From Pontederia crassipes (taxonomy: Eukaryota; Streptophyta; Magnoliopsida; Commelinales; Pontederiaceae), in NCBI GenBank assembly GCA_030549335.1, contig CM060196.1, positions 14,337,501-14,401,500 on the forward strand: a stretch of 64,000 nucleotides of DNA, in the 5' to 3' direction. The notes beneath the pieces were generated by a model that was not told where the DNA came from, searched no databases, and saw nothing but the letters and a program-made list of their open reading frames with translations. The first letter of the stretch is position 1; every line of letters starts with the position of its first letter. The position numbers and the translations under genes were made by a program. This document shows, one piece after another, positions 59,951-64,000 of the stretch.

Positions 59951-60984
59951 CAAATCACACTCCGTCATGTAGTAGAATATGCTTCGAGGATGCTATGGTT
60001 CATCCTTACGTGTATATCATATTGACCAAAAAGAAGACTTTGACCAGTCAACTAAGGAAAGCGTCATATGCAGAAGAATGGCATCATGAATGAATAATAA
60101 TATGCGGATATCATCATTATGAAATATGAGGAAACTACTGAAGGAATCATCTTATGAGTCCTGAAAACTCATCTAATACATCGTCATGCTAACAAGAGAA
60201 GATAAACTAAGACATCAAGTAAAGAACTCAAGACACTCATGTACTGCCACCACGAGCTCGATTTGCACCGTTGGTCAACTTCATCATTAAGATCTGGTTC
60301 TGCATTTAGAAAGATGCAGGGAAGAAACCTTCCTATGAGTTTTGCAACTAAGTATGGAAGTAAAGTAAAACAATCATAAGATCATAATGCTAGACAAGAA
60401 TAACATCATATGAAAAGAAAATAGACATCATCATGATATGAGTAAAAAAATCATATAACATGGCATATGAATATGAGATCACTAAGATCATAAGAAATTC
60501 AAAAATCAAGATATCATCTTCTTAAGATCAATAGATCATAATAAATCATCATAAGATGGAAAGCATTGATCGTCATGATTATGAGGTCATCATCATATAA
60601 AGAATTATGTAAAATCATTATACGAACATAAATAAATCATGAATTGAATTATTTTTGTTAAATAATATTAATAATAGATCAGGAGATCATGGAAAGATCG
60701 TCATATGAGTGGCAAGAGCCAATAATCATCATAAAGATATTTCATTGTTAATATACTTCATCTTCTTCATCATCTTATTATTCATCTTTTCTTATAGTGG
60801 GGTATATTTTAACTCACGGGGAAGCCTACCTCAATCTGTCCATTATCATCATCATAATTGACAAAGTTATCCCATAACTGACCGTAGTCAGACGACCATG
60901 ATTAGTCGTCATCAGTCCATCATAAAAAGAACTCTACATTTAATATTTTTCGTCTTTTATCTTACAGCTTTTAATTAATCGTTA
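59951..60984. other. ATCAT-rich low-complexity DNA
   Basis: No gene. From about 60090 the sequence is dominated by ATCAT, CATCATAA and AAGATCAT strings without a fixed period. Confidence 0.6.
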
Positions 60985-61499
60985 GGATTATTTCCATAAA
61001 CCTCTCCTAAACTATCACGATTTTTCGCATTTAACCCCAAACCATGGACTTATATTTTTGTATTCCTAAACTATCATGATTTTTTCACTTTAGTCCTTCC
61101 GTCTACTTATGTCATATTTTCCATTACTTTTTATTTTTCCCATTTATGAAATGAAAAAATTACCCCTCCCTCCTAACACATCAAATAATAAATAACAAAA
61201 AGAAAAAAAGAAAAAATCGAGGGAGGGTAATTTAGTCTTTTTCATAAATGACAATTTTTTTACCACTTTCACCTTTCCAACGATTTTTTATTTTTTATAT
61301 TTGTTATTTCATGTTTTTTATAGGAGGGGTAATTTAGTCTTTTCAAAGATAAAAAAAGTAAAAATAATAGAAAATGTAAGGACGGGAGGACTAAAGTGGA
61401 AAAGTCACGATAGTTTAGGGATCCAAAAAAATAAGTTCGTAGTTTGGAATTAGTATATGAAAAATCGTGATAGTTTAGGGGGGTTTTATGAAAATAACC
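60985..61499. mobile_element. MITE-like element with ~145-bp inverted repeats
   Basis: Left arm GGATTATTTCCATAAACC..., right arm reversed GGTTATTTTCATAAAACC.... Both arms continue with CTAAACTATCACGATTTTTC, CCTAAACTATC and CACTTTAGTCC for about 145 bp. The interior is AT-rich with another small fold-back (61170-61250). No clear target duplication. Confidence 0.75.
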
Positions 61500-63320
61500 T
61501 CTCTTTTAGGACTCAAAGTATGATAAGGATTTATGTCATCATAAAAGAGAATAAAAGGATTATAATAATCAAGGGTCCAAATCATCATCATCACATAAGA
61601 TTTAGTCAACACTATAAGATAGGATCATAGAGAGAAATTAGATGTGCAAGAACATCATATTCATCATTATAACATATATCACAATTCATAGGACATGATC
61701 AACGAAAATCAAAAGATATGATTGGATTTAGATTGAATCATTATCGTCATAAAGAGAGTCATAATGGAGTCATCATATGAAAATAATCTAAAAGATTGTA
61801 ATCATCATAAAAAATCATGTAAGCCTTAAATCAAAAGCTATAAGATAGTTAATGGGAGTAATTAGAGAGCATAAAGATTGTAATCATCGTATCATATATA
61901 GGGATTAAACTCACGAGTCAGGGGTCAAAGAATCATCAAAATCATGATCTTAGAGTCAAAACCTGGATGAGTGTCAAGGAAACTCGAGCCGAGTTCATCC
62001 GACATTAACAAGAGAAATTATGAGTAAACTCGGGTCGTGTTCAGGTCATACCCAGGCTGGGTCGGGCATCGTTTAGCGGTCATCACGCCCGACTGCCTAT
62101 GTCGTGGGTGGAACTCGGGCCGGGTCATCTCAACCTGGGCCGGGTTCATCCTATTGCAGAGTTTCGAGATCGTCAGCAATGACGGATCTGAGCCAAGTTC
62201 CAACAAACTCGGTCTAAGCATGGACCTACCCAGGCCAAGTTATATGGAACCTGGGCCAGGATCCGTTACACAGAAAATAGCATGATGAGAACAAGGATTT
62301 TTTCTATCATCTTTTCGATGATGGCCGGCATCGAGCATCATCATAAATTATTATTCTATAACTAGAAATCAATTAGAACATGCTTCAAATCTAAAATCAA
62401 GATTCTATGATTAATGTATCCTAGTTCCATACCTTGTGAAGTTTTTGTTGAAATTCCATATTCCTTATCTTCTTCCTCTTCCTCTTCTTCTTCATCTTCC
62501 TCCGATCGTTCCTCTCTGTCCAAGCACGTGGTCGTCGATGTTCACATCTCCCATGCTCTCTTGTCAGTGGCAGCAACCCGACGTGAGAGAGGCAGAGAGA
62601 AAAATGCATGAAAATGAGAAAAAATTAGGGCCGGCTTGCAGGGAGAAAAAGGGGTTGCACAATTTGTTTTGGCTTTTTATTTATATGAGAGGAATTTGGG
62701 ATCAATTGATACTTCAAGATTTGATTCAATCCCCTCATATTTTTAAGACTTTGTTTTCTATTTATCTTTTCTTCTATTTGATTTTTATCTTCATTTTTTT
62801 ATCTCGGGTGTTACATCATAAACCCCTTAAAATAAAATTCGTAGGAGTTTATTGACAAGTAGGAGTTTATTGACAATAGAAACTTCTTAGTCATTCATCT
62901 TTCATTTAAAAAGGCATTGATTCATCATTGTTCTTTGTTATCATCTTAAGGACATAGTCCTTCCATCATCATATGCATTAGGACATTGTTCATTTTATCA
63001 TATAATATTTCTTTTCATCTTTTCATTTATTATGTGGTTCATCTTTTCATTTTATCCTTAGTATAATTGGGAAATAAAGTCTACTTCGGCCAACACAATA
63101 ATGTGTTGCTATCTAAATCATCCATATGTCAATTAGAGAATTGCTCATATGAGATTGTAAACTCTTATTTAAATAGGCCATGTCAATCCTCTTTTCACCT
63201 TGTATCTTTCTTAACCTAACATCCTAACTTTTGGTCACAAGGGATCGAGCAAGGTCAGCTTTAGATCATCATGGAAAATTTTGAGGAAATATGCCATGAC
63301 ATCTTTTGGGTCGATTTTTT
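61500..63320. other. Low-complexity and unassigned DNA
   Basis: 61500-61900 is again ATCAT-rich. 62020-62270 has several CGGGCCGGGTCAT/CAACCTGGGCCGGG-type strings. 62400-62860 has overlapping short frames on both strands over a CTTCTT-rich tract, taken as chance. Nothing recognisable as a gene. Confidence 0.5.
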
Positions 63321-63324
63321 ATTT

Positions 63325-63600
63325 CCCATCAAATCAGTAATTTGGATCAAATGCCTTTTTGAGTAGCAGACCCACCCTTAATGCTACTTGATGATCAAGT
63401 TTAAAGATCTATCTCCATCGGTCTTTATTGGCGTAAGATTTCTGTCGTGCTCGAGCTTCCTTCATCATTTTTATATCAGTTCAACTTTCTTGGCATACTC
63501 ATTTTGTCTATTTCAACACTTTGGCATTTAGAGGCTTTCTTTCACCTACCTCATTCCAACATGTAGGTAGAGTATCCTATGTAAGGTCTCAAAGGAAAAT
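63325..63600 (-). pseudogene. Decayed Ty3/gypsy integrase C-terminus
   Basis: The minus frame has PTCWNEVGERKPLNAKVLK, then after stops KEARARQKSYANKDRWR and FKLDHQVALRV. This matches the 'CW.EVGER...RQKSYAD.RRR.LEF..GD.V.L.V' region of Tekay/Del-type integrases. Only a fragment. Confidence 0.7.
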
Positions 63601-64000
63601 CTTACAAATGACATAATCATCCTTAACAATACATGTCATCATAAACCATGATATAGAATCAATAAGCATCAATGGGTGGAAAATAAAATATTATCTCATG
63701 ATTAATTTCATAAAAGTGATCATCATAATGATCATCATCGATCCTAAGATTAAGAGTTATCAAGATAACATATGATATGGTTACTTATATGACTATGTGA
63801 CATCATAAGAAAATCAAGAAGATTGTTTATTTGTAGATTATCATCATCAAAGGATCATTCCTTAATTATAAGATGGTCATCATGTAAATCATCACATTGA
63901 TCGTTAAGATCAACAATGACATATCCTAGTATGGTGGGAGAAAATTATCACGGAGGTCATTAAGATCAGTAGTGTCATTAGTTCATTGAATATAATTGAT
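63601..64000. other. ATCAT-rich low-complexity DNA
   Basis: Runs of CATCATAA, GATCATCATC and similar strings; no gene seen. Confidence 0.6.

Noticed and set aside
62414..62855. Small secreted or membrane protein candidates
   Set aside because: Overlapping frames on both strands over a CTTCTT-rich tract, with no conserved features.

Overview
This window is nuclear DNA of a flowering plant. It has intron-containing plant genes, plant LTR retrotransposons, SINEs and MITEs, and no bacterial-type operons. Several exons are GC-rich at their 5' end or at the third codon position (the first part of the PRP22-like locus, the last XTH exon) within an AT-rich background, which leans towards a monocot; that is an inference. 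I saw no tRNA or rRNA gene, CRISPR array or organellar gene.

Gene-bearing part (1-20 kb). In order: the 3' six exons of a chloroplast rhomboid-like protein of the RBL11 type (2176-5235, +); a two-exon pentatricopeptide-repeat gene (6321-8185, -); two orphan exons of a UBP27-type ubiquitin protease (9350-9678, +); a complete four-exon xyloglucan endotransglucosylase/hydrolase (12909-14056, -) with a ~140 bp GA microsatellite upstream; and an intronless copy of the spliceosomal DEAH helicase PRP22 (16366-19922, -). The PRP22 copy is a pseudogene: nonsense codon, 1-nt frameshift, stop seven codons before the ancestral end, and a damaged Walker A motif. SINEs, a hAT-type MITE with 8-bp target duplications and a pair of ~0.53 kb direct repeats sit between these genes.

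Transposon part (22-60 kb). A decayed minus-strand Ty3/gypsy element (22.1-25.7 kb) is followed by nested insertions. The outermost is a probable CACTA (En/Spm) element, about 26.05-59.95 kb, with repeat arrays at both sides and transposase remnants. It is split by a hAT-like element (27074-28216) and by an Athila-like Ty3/gypsy retrotransposon (30371-58912). The Athila element contains a solo LTR (33018-34654), a complete non-autonomous LTR element with 5-bp target duplication (36300-41417, -), a Ty3/gypsy chromovirus-like element (45030-53484, +), and a further LTR (54366-56795) that carries a gene-capturing MITE (54476-55332). Removing the insertions leaves about 10.9 kb, a normal Athila length, and rejoins its gag, RT and env-like reading regions. 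All coding regions of these elements are broken.

The most unusual signal is in the LTRs of the Athila-like and non-autonomous elements: 12-bp palindromes of the form TCACGGCCGTGA in pairs, with starts almost always 21 bp apart. The same arrangement recurs in the Athila internal spacer near 43.6 kb.

Right end (60-64 kb). ATCAT-rich low-complexity DNA, one ~515 bp element with long terminal inverted repeats, and a decayed gypsy integrase fragment (about 63.3-63.6 kb, -). No gene was recognised there.
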